The notes: generated by a model not told the origin, from the sequence alone. 64,000 nucleotides of DNA from Runella rosea (GCF_003325355.1 NZ_CP030850.1:2170001-2234000), one strand, 5' to 3'. Positions 10,801 to 18,260 are shown, counted from the first letter of the stretch. A program made the numbers and translations.

Positions 10801-11037
10801 TTCAACATCCTCTAAATGATTGACTTGGAGGAGTTGGTTTTTGAGGGGAAGCACTACGGCCTGCTGCAATTCGCGGGCGGCGGCGTTGGGATAGCTCACC
10901 TGCACCGTGATCTCGGGCACGGGAATATCGGGCAGCAACGACACCGGCAGCAGCCGAAAGACTACCACGCCCAGCACCGACAGCGCCAATGCCGTAATGA
11001 GTACGGCCACGGGCCGATGCAGGAGAAAGCGCGTCAT
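7870..11037 (-). CDS. RND efflux transporter permease subunit (permease 1)
   Basis: This 1055-residue inner-membrane proton-driven pump has the RND layout: a TM1 helix (MTRFLLHRPVAVLITALAL), a porter domain, six TM helices around residue 380-560, a second porter domain and a C-terminal TM bundle. The TM4 relay region reads GEIIDSAIILIEN, keeping one Asp where AcrB has two. It exports small molecules with the adaptor at 14408-15484 and probably a TolC-type channel. The porter loops contain three GC-rich inverted repeats read in frame (9140-9177, 10206-10255, 10571-10615), giving residues such as PRLPKGELSTHGGLGGE that look foreign to the family. It converges on tamB with an 11-base overlap. 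Confidence 0.93.
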   Translation of the reverse strand: MTRFLLHRPVAVLITALALSVLGVVVFRLLPVSLLPDIPVPEITVQVSYPNAAARELQQAVVLPLKNQLLQVNHLEDVEATTQDGFSVLKLRFDFGTDVRLAYLETNEKIDGILSQFPRDMERPKVIKAGAGDIAVFQLNVAPRLPKGELSTHGGLGGEVELSDFCQNVLKRRIEQLPEVALVDATGLALPEVVVSADRNKMQSLGITEAQIAELLRQNNINLGNVAVKDGQYQYNIRFSSVLRTPQDIENITFRVGGSEKAVGTQPLDDSSVPPQNSANGSLALAAGRLIRLGELVNVSIQEQQQRGLYTFNGQRAVGLAIIKQSDAQLLQMRIKLDELLTQFRNDYPDLAFTLSQDQTELLDVSINNLVSNILTGALLTFVMIFFFLPNPRVPVLIGIVIPVSLSVTFLGFYLLGLSINIVSLAGLVLGIGEIIDSAIILIENIEEKREQGFLLDEACIDGTEEVIRPLFTSVLTNSAVFLPLVFLSGLAGALFFDQAVSVSLALAVSLLTSYTLIPVLYRLVFLKSKKEGKQMANETWLMRRIEKVYNRTFDVAFRFRKVAWVLVVGLLGSAVWVGQGLEKRGMPAISRSELEVKIDWNEPLSVSQNEQRIAKLINVGAGPRGEPFASAPVYVSAYVGQQQFLLNQQLQQSFSQATLSIKVADHQSYQRLSSLLSAKIRQTYPNAVVEVRPARNVFEQLFGSLQPPLQIRLFSTQNQDVPTPQQATDALRRLEGKGFKTNPVGYQKRLAVSLREEQLLLYGVTAEQAFQSLKTLFNENQIGQLQSEQKFVPIVLATQHPTGLQSVLQTAFVPNRQNQLIPLRELVEMRFVDDYRLFHTGKDGAYLPVNLDVVNRQIPSLLPKIEEILRPETALNYRLTGDYFRNIGYLEELAWVVLIAVALLFCILTAQFESLLQPLIVMLTALLGIAGALLTLTLFGESLNALAVIGLVVLIGLIDNDSILKIDTMNREREHLGLVEAIRLSGKRRLKSQLMTYLTTILGLLPVLFSGGLGAELQRPLALTVIGGMTVGVAASWTLIPLLYYWMAKGKINS
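9140..9177. repeat. GC-rich inverted repeat inside RND permease 1
   Basis: Outer arms GGGGCGG (9140-9146) and CCGCCCC (9171-9177) enclose an imperfect inner palindrome (9148-9162). It is translated in frame as part of GAGPRGEPFASAP in a periplasmic loop. It shares the core CCGCGCGG with the element in permease 2. Confidence 0.55.
10206..10255. repeat. Double hairpin element inside RND permease 1
   Basis: Two consecutive perfect stems lie inside the coding sequence: AGTTCTG/CAGAACT (10206-10227, 8-base loop of CGGGGGCA) and GGCTGTG/CACAGCC (10238-10255, 4-base loop). They are read in frame as VGTQPLDDSSVPPQN within a periplasmic loop. The paired-hairpin design resembles a REP/BIME-type or ORF-inserted palindromic element. 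Confidence 0.6.
10571..10615. repeat. Nested palindromic element inside RND permease 1
   Basis: The outer arms AGCCCCCC (10571) and GGGGGGCT (ending at 10615) enclose an inner GCTCCC-type hairpin. In the coding frame it contributes PRLPKGELSTHGGLG, a low-complexity stretch between two ordinary porter-domain strands. The frame is kept, so the gene probably remains functional. Confidence 0.65.
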
Positions 11038-11139
11038 TCGTTGTTTTCTCCTTTCCGATTAATCATTTTAATCCCATTTCGCCAAGAGTGCTTTAGTAAT
11101 GCCGGCATTCAATTCATTGGTTTTTATCGTTTTGCCGAA

Positions 11140-12021
11140 CTACTCGCGGCACGTAACATAGATAGCGGAAATATCATCATTTTTTGCTAAAACAGCATAG
11201 CGGTCTCCAAAAACATAGATATGACGGGCCGCCCCCCCCTTAGGAAACTGACGTCCAATACGATACTCATACGAAGTTTGAGGTAAAGCACTGCCCGCCT
11301 CAGATGCCTCATTTACTTTAGTGACCAATACCGCCAAATAATTGGCGGGAACCATTATCGCAAGATTTTCTATATCTATCCAGCCTGTCTTGGAAGCAGT
11401 GAAGGAAATCGGGCGGGAGATCAAAGGGACCAGCTGATGCTTAGGATATAATTTGTAATCAGTACCTATTTCATCAAGTGAAAATACAGTCAGTACGTAG
11501 TTGCCCGGCCGGGACTCACTGATAAAAACCGAAATCGCTTCAATCGTTCCTTTGCGTTTTTGGGTCGAAAAAACCGTTCCTACCCCCGCCCCCGATTGGC
11601 TGGCCTTCACAAAATAGTAGTCGGTCGGCGAATGTTTCAACATCTCCCCTTGGGGGTTGCCCAAAAGAAACACTTTGCCGGAGGACTTCCGCACCGTTAT
11701 TTCCGGCAATGCCAGAGGGCGCTCCCGGAGCCGGATTATCAAAGGTTGGGCAGGTTCATCTTTCTTCAACGTGAAGGTAGTGTCGGCGTACCCCAAGGCC
11801 GACACTATCATTTTCTGACCGACGACAAGGGTGCCCACGGTTAGGGTGAAGGCCCCTTCTTCATTGGCAATGGCCCCCACTTTTGCATCCGTCATGCTCA
11901 AAAGGGTGGCGTAAGGAATACCCTCCCCTTTAGCATTGACTACTTTACCTCTTACCACCGGCGTTTGGGCATTCCCAGCCAAAAAAGCACCCATTAAAAG
12001 CAAAAGTGACCACCTTTTCAT
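11140..12021 (-). CDS. Secreted protein with carboxypeptidase-D regulatory-like domain
   Basis: This 293-residue protein has a signal peptide (MKRWSLLLLMGAFLAGNAQ) followed by a CarboxypepD_reg-like beta sandwich at about residues 22-105 (VVRGKVVNAKGEGIPYATLL, then SALGYADTTFTLKKDE). The remaining 190 residues are beta-rich without a recognised catalytic motif. Such domains occur at the front of TonB-dependent receptors, but here no barrel follows. The start overlaps the stop of the upstream propeller gene by 4 bases (ATGA), so both are probably co-expressed. It likely lies on the periplasmic or outer-membrane side; role unknown. Confidence 0.75.
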   Translation of the reverse strand: MKRWSLLLLMGAFLAGNAQTPVVRGKVVNAKGEGIPYATLLSMTDAKVGAIANEEGAFTLTVGTLVVGQKMIVSALGYADTTFTLKKDEPAQPLIIRLRERPLALPEITVRKSSGKVFLLGNPQGEMLKHSPTDYYFVKASQSGAGVGTVFSTQKRKGTIEAISVFISESRPGNYVLTVFSLDEIGTDYKLYPKHQLVPLISRPISFTASKTGWIDIENLAIMVPANYLAVLVTKVNEASEAGSALPQTSYEYRIGRQFPKGGAARHIYVFGDRYAVLAKNDDISAIYVTCRE

Positions 12022-13175
12022 TGAGCAAGACGATAGTTTAACAATAAAATAGTGTTAGCCTCTGTACCGACTGGTATGTTACGTAAGATGTCCGAGCGAT
12101 TCCACCAGAGGGTTGGATTACTTCGATTCAGTTCATCCGGATAGACCGGTTTTAGATACATATTTTGATAGCAGGCCATTGGGAAGGGGATGGAGTTCTC
12201 CTTTATCTCTTCCGAGACATTCTTAAATTGTTCGGTATGCCCTGTTTTTTGATTGTACCTAACCAAGTGGTGCGAAGTGGGTGTATAGTAATGAAAAAAA
12301 TTAATAACATTGTTGCGCTCACTGACAAGATTAACCATAAACGCATACTCCCCCTTTTGAAGGCGTTGCTCTACCTGCTCGGTATCAGTAGATTTCCAGT
12401 TTGTTTTTGGGAAAACCGACGTTCCAAAATCTATTTTCAAATACGGAACAATTGCCTTATTCGTAATTCTATAAATGACTTCATTGAAGGGTTCGGCATA
12501 ATAAAGGGAAGAATCAATGTAGCTGAAACTGGCGGGAAAAACAGCGTCCGTAATGAGCGGATACTCCGTTGCCAATGAAGCCTGTAAATGGTTGAATTCC
12601 CGATCAACGACCTGCAGGTAGCTTTTCTCATCATAGTCCATTGTAATTACCTGATGGGCAGCATCCAAAAACTCAATATTTGATACCCAGCGCCTATACT
12701 TCTGTTCGCATTTAAAATTCCCACTTTTTAAATCATAGTAACAAACTTTAAATTGTGTTCGATCATAGATCATCAATTCATTTTTAAGCGTATCAATGGC
12801 AAAAGCATGCAGTGTGAGGTACTCCCCCATCCCGCCACCAATACGGTGTAAATGATACCGGAAGGAATTTCCTTCGTAGCAGATCAATGAATTTGTATTG
12901 ACCGAAGCTAAACAGGTAAACCTACCCATTCGCTTTAATGAGGTCACAAGCCCAAAAGTCACAGTATCAGGGAATAACAACCGCTCAAAAAAAACAGTGT
13001 CGCAAAGATTCATGAAATCTCCAGAAACCGACTCTTTACACTCCAATTTAACCGTTTTTACCATCGGAGCATCCGAACCCGAGCAGGATATAACTACTGA
13101 ACAGCTTATGGAAAACAACAGCCACAGAAGGTAATAAGTCCATCGTATTTTAAAAACTCTGCCCTGTAATCGCAT
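12018..13175 (-). CDS. Six-bladed beta-propeller lipoprotein-like protein (cluster 1)
   Basis: This protein of about 385 residues has an N-terminal hydrophobic segment ending in VVISCSG, a plausible lipobox, followed by repeated beta-strand patterns (FRYHLHRIGGGMGEYLTLHA; IDTLKNELMIYDR) typical of the Bacteroidota six-bladed propeller family found beside NVEAL-type peptides. I place the start at the ATG at 13173-13175, six bases after the stop of the small-peptide gene; a TTG two codons upstream is less likely. It sits in a run of minus-strand genes with two small peptides upstream and a CarboxypepD_reg protein downstream. Family function is unknown; surface signalling or peptide binding is inference. 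Confidence 0.7.
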   Translation of the reverse strand: MRLQGRVFKIRWTYYLLWLLFSISCSVVISCSGSDAPMVKTVKLECKESVSGDFMNLCDTVFFERLLFPDTVTFGLVTSLKRMGRFTCLASVNTNSLICYEGNSFRYHLHRIGGGMGEYLTLHAFAIDTLKNELMIYDRTQFKVCYYDLKSGNFKCEQKYRRWVSNIEFLDAAHQVITMDYDEKSYLQVVDREFNHLQASLATEYPLITDAVFPASFSYIDSSLYYAEPFNEVIYRITNKAIVPYLKIDFGTSVFPKTNWKSTDTEQVEQRLQKGEYAFMVNLVSERNNVINFFHYYTPTSHHLVRYNQKTGHTEQFKNVSEEIKENSIPFPMACYQNMYLKPVYPDELNRSNPTLWWNRSDILRNIPVGTEANTILLLNYRLAQ

Positions 13176-13181
13176 ATTCAA

Positions 13182-13376
13182 TTACTGTTTATAAGAAGGA
13201 ACATTATCCCCTCTTAGGTGACAGATAAAATCAGGATTTGTTTTGCAGTCTTGCTTCAAAAAGACTTTTTTTCCTACAAAATCACCCGCTTTAGCTTCAT
13301 TATGAAAGGGAAACTGCCCTATGGCAAACATTACTGCGAGGATTAAAACGATTGATACTGCTTTATGTTTTTTCAT
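13182..13376 (-). CDS. NVEAL-like small secreted peptide 1
   Basis: A 64-residue peptide with a clear signal/membrane segment (AVSIVLILAVMFAIGQF) and a short mature part that begins KAGDFVGKKVFLKQDC and has a second Cys in FICHL. It shares the pattern KAGDxVG, KKVFL, CK, P, then C-x-L with the next gene, so the two are paralogues. It directly precedes the propeller gene, an association known for NVEAL-domain proteins in Bacteroidota. The two conserved Cys may form a disulfide. Biological role unknown. Confidence 0.7.
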   Translation of the reverse strand: MKKHKAVSIVLILAVMFAIGQFPFHNEAKAGDFVGKKVFLKQDCKTNPDFICHLRGDNVPSYKQ

Positions 13377-13462
13377 AAGATGGCTTTTATAAGTGGATTC
13401 CGATAAAACACGCTAATTTGGGTTAAACTTTTAACAAAATCTAACCCAAATCAGAAGGCATT

Positions 13463-13657
13463 CTACATCTTTATAGTAGGCCAATCCGTTAGGCGGCAAA
13501 CGTAAGAGGGGTCTGACTTGCAATGATTGCACAGAAATACTTTTTTGTACCCTACATGATCACCTGCCTTTACTGAATTACTTACGAATGTTAAACCCAC
13601 TACCATTGCGGTGACGGTGAGTACGGCCAATACTTTGATGTTGGTTATTTTTTTCAT
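13463..13657 (-). CDS. NVEAL-like small secreted peptide 2
   Basis: The ATG at 13655-13657 is preferred over one 19 codons upstream because it begins MKKITNIKVLAVLTV, a signal peptide, and gives 64 residues, exactly the length of its paralogue. The mature part reads SVKAGDHVGYKKVFL followed by CNHCKSDPSYVCRL, with three Cys. It is separated from peptide 1 by 86 bases and probably arose by local duplication. Confidence 0.7.
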   Translation of the reverse strand: MKKITNIKVLAVLTVTAMVVGLTFVSNSVKAGDHVGYKKVFLCNHCKSDPSYVCRLTDWPTIKM

Positions 13658-13749
13658 AGTGCATAAATGTTTAGTGAACAATACAAAAATAGCTGCCGTC
13701 TCCTTCAGCATCAATCCCCTGAAAGTACATTTCGGTATAGTCTATTTTG

Positions 13750-14400
13750 CTATTTTATGCCAAAGTGCTCTCGCCATTCTTTTCTTATTTCGCCTACCCA
13801 AAGCAGCAGGTCGTTATTGGTCTTTAAATGTAGTTTTTCCATGATGTTTATCTTGTGGTTTTTGACCGTTTCAGCACTGATAAACAAACTCAATCCAATT
13901 TGTGCATTGGTAAAACCTTCACACAGCAGCGATAACACTTCCCGTTCTCTGCTGCTGAGAACGTCAAAGAAGACCAAGTTGCCGGTCGTTTTAACCTGCT
14001 TACGTGCCATTTGTCGCTGCAAGCCTTCGCTAAAATAAAAATACCCCTCACTTATTTGCCACAAACAGGTCAGGTATTCATCAAAGACGCATCCCGACAA
14101 CAACAGTGCGTGCATTTGTACATTGGCCACCACAACCGCCGCTGCCTGCGATAAGGCCGTCAATACAATGATTCGGGTCAGCGGCGCATTTTTGGCAAAT
14201 AAGCGCGCAATCTCCATGCTGTTTTCATGGGTCACTTCGATGATGACAAAATCCGCCTGTTCCCTCACACTGATGGGCAATACCTCCCCAACCGTACATG
14301 ATTCATACATTGTGGCCTCGGCCTGCAATGCCCTGAAATAATCCCTCAAGCGCGTAGCGCCCTCTACATTAATCAGCAGTATTTTTTTATCTTTAAGCAT
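13750..14400 (-). CDS. LuxR-family transcription regulator with receiver-like domain
   Basis: This 216-residue protein has an N-terminal alpha/beta domain (about 1-125; KKILLINVEGATRLRDYF) that resembles a response-regulator receiver but shows no clear acidic pocket and phosphoacceptor Asp pattern, so phosphorylation is doubtful. The C-terminal part (about 148-205) is a LuxR-type helix-turn-helix: LSSREREVLSLLCEGFTN, then ISAETVKNHKINIMEKL. It begins 7 bases after the adaptor gene stop, suggesting one operon, and may control the efflux locus or the peptide/propeller genes downstream. Confidence 0.85.
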   Translation of the reverse strand: MLKDKKILLINVEGATRLRDYFRALQAEATMYESCTVGEVLPISVREQADFVIIEVTHENSMEIARLFAKNAPLTRIIVLTALSQAAAVVVANVQMHALLLSGCVFDEYLTCLWQISEGYFYFSEGLQRQMARKQVKTTGNLVFFDVLSSREREVLSLLCEGFTNAQIGLSLFISAETVKNHKINIMEKLHLKTNNDLLLWVGEIRKEWREHFGIK

Positions 14401-14407
14401 GAGCGAT

Positions 14408-15484
14408 TCAATCAGGATTTTCTTTTTTCTTTAACCTCACCCGCGCATCGTGCCCCAAATTCAGGTTTCCTTCTACTATCACCGCATCGCCTGCTTTGAT
14501 GCCTTCGCTGAGGGCAATTTCGGTATCGTTTTCGTGGGCGATGGTCACGTAGTTCCATTTGGCGAGGCCGCTCGTGTCGGTTTCGGCGGCGTAGGTAAAT
14601 ACTACCTTGCGACCGCTCCGCTCCACCACCGCCGCTTTGGGTACCACGATTTGGTTGGGAATGCCTTTCTCTACCTGTACCCGCACGTTCATGCCCTCAA
14701 AGAGGTACTTATCGGCCCCGTTGATGCGGGCCTTTAGCTGCACCAATCCCTGCTCGCTCACGTAGGGGTTGATCTCTACCACCTGCCCCTTGTAGCGGCG
14801 CTCGCCAAATGCCACGGGTTGCACCGCCACCGTTTGGCCCAACTGCACGGCCATGAGCTCGGTTTCGAGTACCGCAAACTCCACCAAAGGCGCGGCCTGA
14901 CTCAGCAGCGTACAAAACTCCCCCGAAGCAGCACTGAAGGGTTTAGCGTTGAGATTGGCCACCACACCGCCAAAAGGTGCCCGTAAGTAAGTATTATCCA
15001 CATCATTGCGGGCTTTTTGCAACGCCAACAGCCCCCGCTCGAAACCGCTGCGGAGTTTGATATAGGCCCATACATCGGCCTTAACGGAAGTGGTATCTCC
15101 CTTGCGACCTCCCTGTGAGATGAGCAGATCGTTGATCTCGACACGAGCCTCTGCGAGTTGAAGCTCGGCTTGGCGCAGGGCCAGCAGTTGCTCACGGTTT
15201 TCGAGTTGGGCCAAGAGTTGCCCTGCCCGCACAGACGAGCCGTTTTGTACATTGATTTGAGCGATAACCCCGTTGGTTTTAAAACCGATCCTTGATGCAC
15301 TCTGATTAATCACCCGCCCATTTGACAGCAACAGCCACCGAAACGCCTTGCGTTGGGCAGTTTGGGTGGCTACTACAGGAATGGTACTGACAGAGGGGTT
15401 GGCTGTATCGGTTTCTTCCTCCGTGGGTTGGGAGGGAGTGCATTGTATTAACGTAACCAGTAAAGCAATAAGCAGATATTTCAT
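14408..15484 (-). CDS. Efflux RND transporter periplasmic adaptor (HlyD family)
   Basis: This 358-residue membrane-fusion lipoprotein links an RND permease to an outer-membrane channel. I choose the ATG at 15482-15484 because it gives a lipoprotein signal (MKYLLIALLVTLIQC); the longer frame upstream adds 62 unlikely residues. Visible parts are the lipoyl-like barrel half (VIAQINVQNGSSVRAGQLLAQL), an alpha-hairpin (RQAELQLAEARVEIND), the second lipoyl half (TYLRAPFGGVVANLNAK) and the beta-barrel/MP domains. The permeases at 7870-11037 and 18745-21933 are probable partners, although both are now separated from it by other genes. Confidence 0.92.
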   Translation of the reverse strand: MKYLLIALLVTLIQCTPSQPTEEETDTANPSVSTIPVVATQTAQRKAFRWLLLSNGRVINQSASRIGFKTNGVIAQINVQNGSSVRAGQLLAQLENREQLLALRQAELQLAEARVEINDLLISQGGRKGDTTSVKADVWAYIKLRSGFERGLLALQKARNDVDNTYLRAPFGGVVANLNAKPFSAASGEFCTLLSQAAPLVEFAVLETELMAVQLGQTVAVQPVAFGERRYKGQVVEINPYVSEQGLVQLKARINGADKYLFEGMNVRVQVEKGIPNQIVVPKAAVVERSGRKVVFTYAAETDTSGLAKWNYVTIAHENDTEIALSEGIKAGDAVIVEGNLNLGHDARVRLKKKENPD

Positions 15485-15655
15485 ACAGGGACTTTGGATA
15501 GGCAGGGAGTAAAATATGATGAAACGAGCAATAGAACAACTGCTTATTTTGAATATCTCACCGGTATGAAACCACTGAATGTGCCCTGTTTTATTTGGAG
15601 TATCTACAGCCGTTGACAAATTTTCGGTATTTTTGTATAAAACGATTTGTAAAAC

Positions 15656-15898
15656 ATGGACATTCAACACATTATTTCGATTAACTCAGAGATTCTATCG
15701 GGAACTCCCGTTTTTACGGGAACTCGTGTACCTATTGAAACCTTGTTTTGGCATTTAGAAGACGGAATTTCATTAGATAGCTTTTTGCAGGATTTTCCAT
15801 CTGTAAAAAGAGAGCAGGCCGTTGGTTTATTGGAAATGGCCCAAAAAACAGTTGTCTCACCAAAATTTCTTCAATGGATTCATCAAATGGGTGCTTGA
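15656..15898 (+). CDS. DUF433 family antitoxin-like protein
   Basis: An 80-residue DUF433 protein: HIISINSEILSGTPVFTGTR is the family hallmark, followed by a helix-turn-helix-like region (DSFLQDFPSVKREQAVGLLE). DUF433 proteins are VapB-like antitoxins usually paired with a DUF5615 PIN-like toxin immediately downstream. Here the toxin frame begins within the last codons of this gene but stops after 33 codons (see next entry), so this is an orphan antitoxin. Confidence 0.88.
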   Translation: MDIQHIISINSEILSGTPVFTGTRVPIETLFWHLEDGISLDSFLQDFPSVKREQAVGLLEMAQKTVVSPKFLQWIHQMGA

Positions 15899-15992
15899 TG
15901 AAAACTTGCCAAAACAATTAAAAAACGATTTTGTCGAACATGAAATATCTAACAAGAATAGGTTCACAATGATAATACCACCAACGTCATAA
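15891..15992 (+). pseudogene. Truncated DUF5615 PIN-like toxin remnant
   Basis: The frame starting GTG at 15891 overlaps the DUF433 stop and reads VLDENLPKQLKNDFVEHEIS, matching the N-terminus of DUF5615 toxins (LDENLPxxL, with the first PIN Asp). It stops at TAA 15990-15992 and the rest of the roughly 110-residue family is missing; the next gene begins immediately on the opposite strand. The toxin was probably deleted when the propeller cluster arrived. Confidence 0.7.
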
Positions 15993-15998
15993 AATGGT

Positions 15999-16451
15999 TC
16001 AATTATTTATACTTTTTTCTAATTTACTCAAAATATCATCTACTTCATTAGGTTCAATATCAGTCATTTTATCTACATGACCTTGATGTATCTCTAACAA
16101 TAACAAATGACCTTGATTTATTAAACCATTTTTGAAAAACAAGCTACTTTTATCAAGCAGTAGCGATTTAGTAGAAAGTTCACCTTCTGTATAGTATTGA
16201 TATATAGGTTTCAAGTTTAATTGGCTCGAAATGAAAAATAATATTTTAGGATTTTTTAAATTTTTTTTAGAAAAAGATATGCCTTTTTCAACGCAAGGAC
16301 CACATCCGTCGATAGGAATAACTAACGAAAACCCATCAAAGTTTTCTTTTGGAGAAACCTCTTTAAAGGTTGTATTTACTTTAATAAGCTCTTTTGATTG
16401 ATTATTGCAACTTAGAAATAGCAAATAAACTATAAGATAAAAAATCTTCAT
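15999..16451 (-). CDS. Thioredoxin-like lipoprotein with CGPC motif
   Basis: This 150-residue protein has a lipoprotein signal (MKIFYLIVYLLFLSC) and a short domain with PIDGCGPCVEKGISF, a CGPC redox-like motif followed by a helix and a strand (KILFFISSQLNL), as in thioredoxin-fold proteins. It is small for a full thioredoxin. The start overlaps the propeller gene by 50 bases, so the two are translationally linked. AT-rich codon use is unlike the efflux genes on either side. A role in thiol chemistry of the adjacent Cys-containing peptide is an inference. Confidence 0.6.
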   Translation of the reverse strand: MKIFYLIVYLLFLSCNNQSKELIKVNTTFKEVSPKENFDGFSLVIPIDGCGPCVEKGISFSKKNLKNPKILFFISSQLNLKPIYQYYTEGELSTKSLLLDKSSLFFKNGLINQGHLLLLEIHQGHVDKMTDIEPNEVDDILSKLEKSINN

Positions 16452-17568
16452 TTGTCTTTGGATTTTTAGGATGATTATTTGATATCAAAAGACCTTCTCT
16501 TGAAACAAAGCAATCGACAAAATTAAAGGTATTTGCTTTAAAGATTTCCGTTTCCCCTATCAATTCAAACTTTTCATTGAAAATTTGAACACTAAAAGGT
16601 TTCATCAATACCAGATTTTCTAAAGAATAATTGTTAGTTTTTTCTTCTGTTGGAAAAAGCACAAATCTGTAAAATAGCTTCCTAAATTTATCATATTTAA
16701 GTAAGAAATAAGCATGGGTAGATTTATATGCATCAATCGAAGCTTTAAATGAATTACTTGATAATGGTAAAATTTTACCAGAATAATGGCGACTTTTGCC
16801 ACTGAATCTTTTAACTTTATTTGTTTCCAAAGAAAAAAGATAAATACTGTCACTTGCAGGAAATGATACAATTAATTGTTGGCCAACCAAAATAGTTGTC
16901 GGTCGAAAATGTATAAAATCCCAGGTATCATTAGGGTCTTGTAATAATTCTGGAAATTTTAATGGCAAAGGTATAGCATCTTTTGTATTGCAATTTAAAG
17001 ATACAAATGCCTCAGTATTCAATAACATTGCTTTTTTATTGGGATGTACTTTAGGCTGCATAAACCCAATAATTGAATTGTTATAAAATATAATTTTATT
17101 GTTGTTTTGAGGATAGATGCCTCGTTGCCCAGCTTCGGTATTGGCATCTAATCGGTAATTGTTTACTTTCTCTAATTTTGAATTAACATGGATTATACGA
17201 TAGGGGTCTGTTAAAAGAAAAATAGAGTCATTAGCGTGATAATAGGCCTGAGATATATTGCCAACCCCGTTTGGTCCTTGCTCGGGAAAGCTAAGTCTTT
17301 TTGCTATTTTTTTATCTTTAATATCTATAAATAATAAATCATTATAGTTTGTTTTGAAAATGTAACTTCTACCACCTTCTTCTATATAATCTACTGTACT
17401 ACTGTAAATAGCAACACTTTTATCAATGGGAATTTTGATTTCTTTTATTGTTTTTAAAGTTGCCGATATATTTTTTTTATCTTTATTATCTTCTTTACTA
17501 GAACATGATATTGCCAGAGCTACAAGGTAACAATATAATAAAGTATTTATATAGCTTAAATTTTTCAT
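16402..17568 (-). CDS. Six-bladed beta-propeller (DUF4221-like) lipoprotein (cluster 2)
   Basis: A 388-residue protein with a lipobox (YLVALAISCSSKEDN) and repeated propeller strands (SYIFKTNYNDLLFIDI; SDSIYLFSLETNKVKRF). It is related in design to the cluster-1 propeller but not closely in sequence. Codon use is notably AT-rich. A perfect 14-bp inverted repeat sits two bases upstream of its ATG, and a small Cys-rich secreted peptide gene lies upstream. Probably periplasmic or surface exposed; function unknown. Confidence 0.72.
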   Translation of the reverse strand: MKNLSYINTLLYCYLVALAISCSSKEDNKDKKNISATLKTIKEIKIPIDKSVAIYSSTVDYIEEGGRSYIFKTNYNDLLFIDIKDKKIAKRLSFPEQGPNGVGNISQAYYHANDSIFLLTDPYRIIHVNSKLEKVNNYRLDANTEAGQRGIYPQNNNKIIFYNNSIIGFMQPKVHPNKKAMLLNTEAFVSLNCNTKDAIPLPLKFPELLQDPNDTWDFIHFRPTTILVGQQLIVSFPASDSIYLFSLETNKVKRFSGKSRHYSGKILPLSSNSFKASIDAYKSTHAYFLLKYDKFRKLFYRFVLFPTEEKTNNYSLENLVLMKPFSVQIFNEKFELIGETEIFKANTFNFVDCFVSREGLLISNNHPKNPKTNEDFLSYSLFAISKLQ

Positions 17569-17570
17569 TT

Positions 17571-17600
17571 AATAGAATTTTAATACATTAAAATTCTATT
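17571..17600. promoter_or_regulatory. Perfect palindrome directly upstream of propeller start codon
   Basis: The arms AATAGAATTTTAAT (17571-17584) and ATTAAAATTCTATT (17587-17600) are separated by 2 bases. It lies between the peptide gene and the propeller ATG at 17566-17568. It could be a repressor operator, a weak terminator of the peptide transcript, or an RNA hairpin that limits ribosome access. Confidence 0.6.
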
Positions 17601-17714
17601 GTTACTATTAAGCTTGTATGGTTGAAAAGAGTCAAAAGCAACAATAGAATTTATAGGACATTTAAATTGGATTCAAAAGTTTTACACCTTTGTTAGAGCG
17701 AGACTTTTAATGTT

Positions 17715-17891
17715 TTAAAGACATGCACAATTTCCTAAAGTACTTGGGGGACATTTCCATTCCTTGCCGCTGCTATCTAGTCTGCAATTTTGTCCAGAAG
17801 CCCAAGCTTCCCCTGCTGTGAAAAATAAAGCCCCGCCTAAACAAGAGATTATAAATGTAGATACTGCTAAAATCTTCATAGTCTTTTTCAT
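17715..17891 (-). CDS. Small Cys-rich secreted peptide (NVEAL-like)
   Basis: A 58-codon frame from the ATG at 17889-17891 to TAA at 17715-17717. It has a signal peptide (MKKTMKILAVSTFIISCLGG, then ALFFTAGEAWA) and a short mature part with four Cys (GQNCRLD, EWKCPP, GNCACL). It has the same position relative to a propeller gene as the two peptides at 13182-13657, but its mature sequence is different. Found by reading the sequence between genes; supported by signal peptide and context. Confidence 0.65.
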   Translation of the reverse strand: MKKTMKILAVSTFIISCLGGALFFTAGEAWASGQNCRLDSSGKEWKCPPSTLGNCACL

Positions 17892-18014
17892 GTTCCGTTT
17901 TGTTTAAATGTGTTAACTTTTTTTCCCACCTCTACCGCGCGTTAGGTCTGGTTAATGCAAAGGTGGGGGCTTACTACTACATAGTCAATCGGATAAGTAG
18001 CTGATTTTAGTCAG

Positions 18015-18260
18015 TTACTTTATCCATTTTTCGAGTTCCGGCTGCAATTTTGTAGCAAACCACACCAGTTTCGTGTATCCTTGCAATGAAAAACGCAGGC
18101 GAAGTTTCTCGCGGTGAGTCTTTACGGTATGTTGACTAATAAATAGTTTTTTTGCGGTTTGCTCAATGGTCAATCCCTGAGCGCAAGCCAAAAGCACTTC
18201 GCCTTCGCGGTAAGAGATTCGTTGGCCGTCGTATTCAAAAAATTTGTCACGTGGGGTCAT
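18015..18260 (-). CDS. Short LuxR-type helix-turn-helix protein
   Basis: An 81-residue protein that consists almost only of a LuxR/GerE DNA-binding domain: ISYREGEVLLACAQGLTIEQ, then FISQHTVKTHREKLRLRFSL. There is no receiver domain. It lies upstream of the second peptide/propeller cluster on the same strand, mirroring the LuxR-type regulator at 13750-14400 next to cluster 1. It may regulate the cluster; target unknown. Confidence 0.8.
   Translation of the reverse strand: MTPRDKFFEYDGQRISYREGEVLLACAQGLTIEQTAKKLFISQHTVKTHREKLRLRFSLQGYTKLVWFATKLQPELEKWIK

Noticed and set aside
14408-15670. Longer adaptor frame beginning at 15670
   Set aside because: The 62 extra residues show no signal or family match, while the internal ATG at 15484 gives a proper lipoprotein signal.
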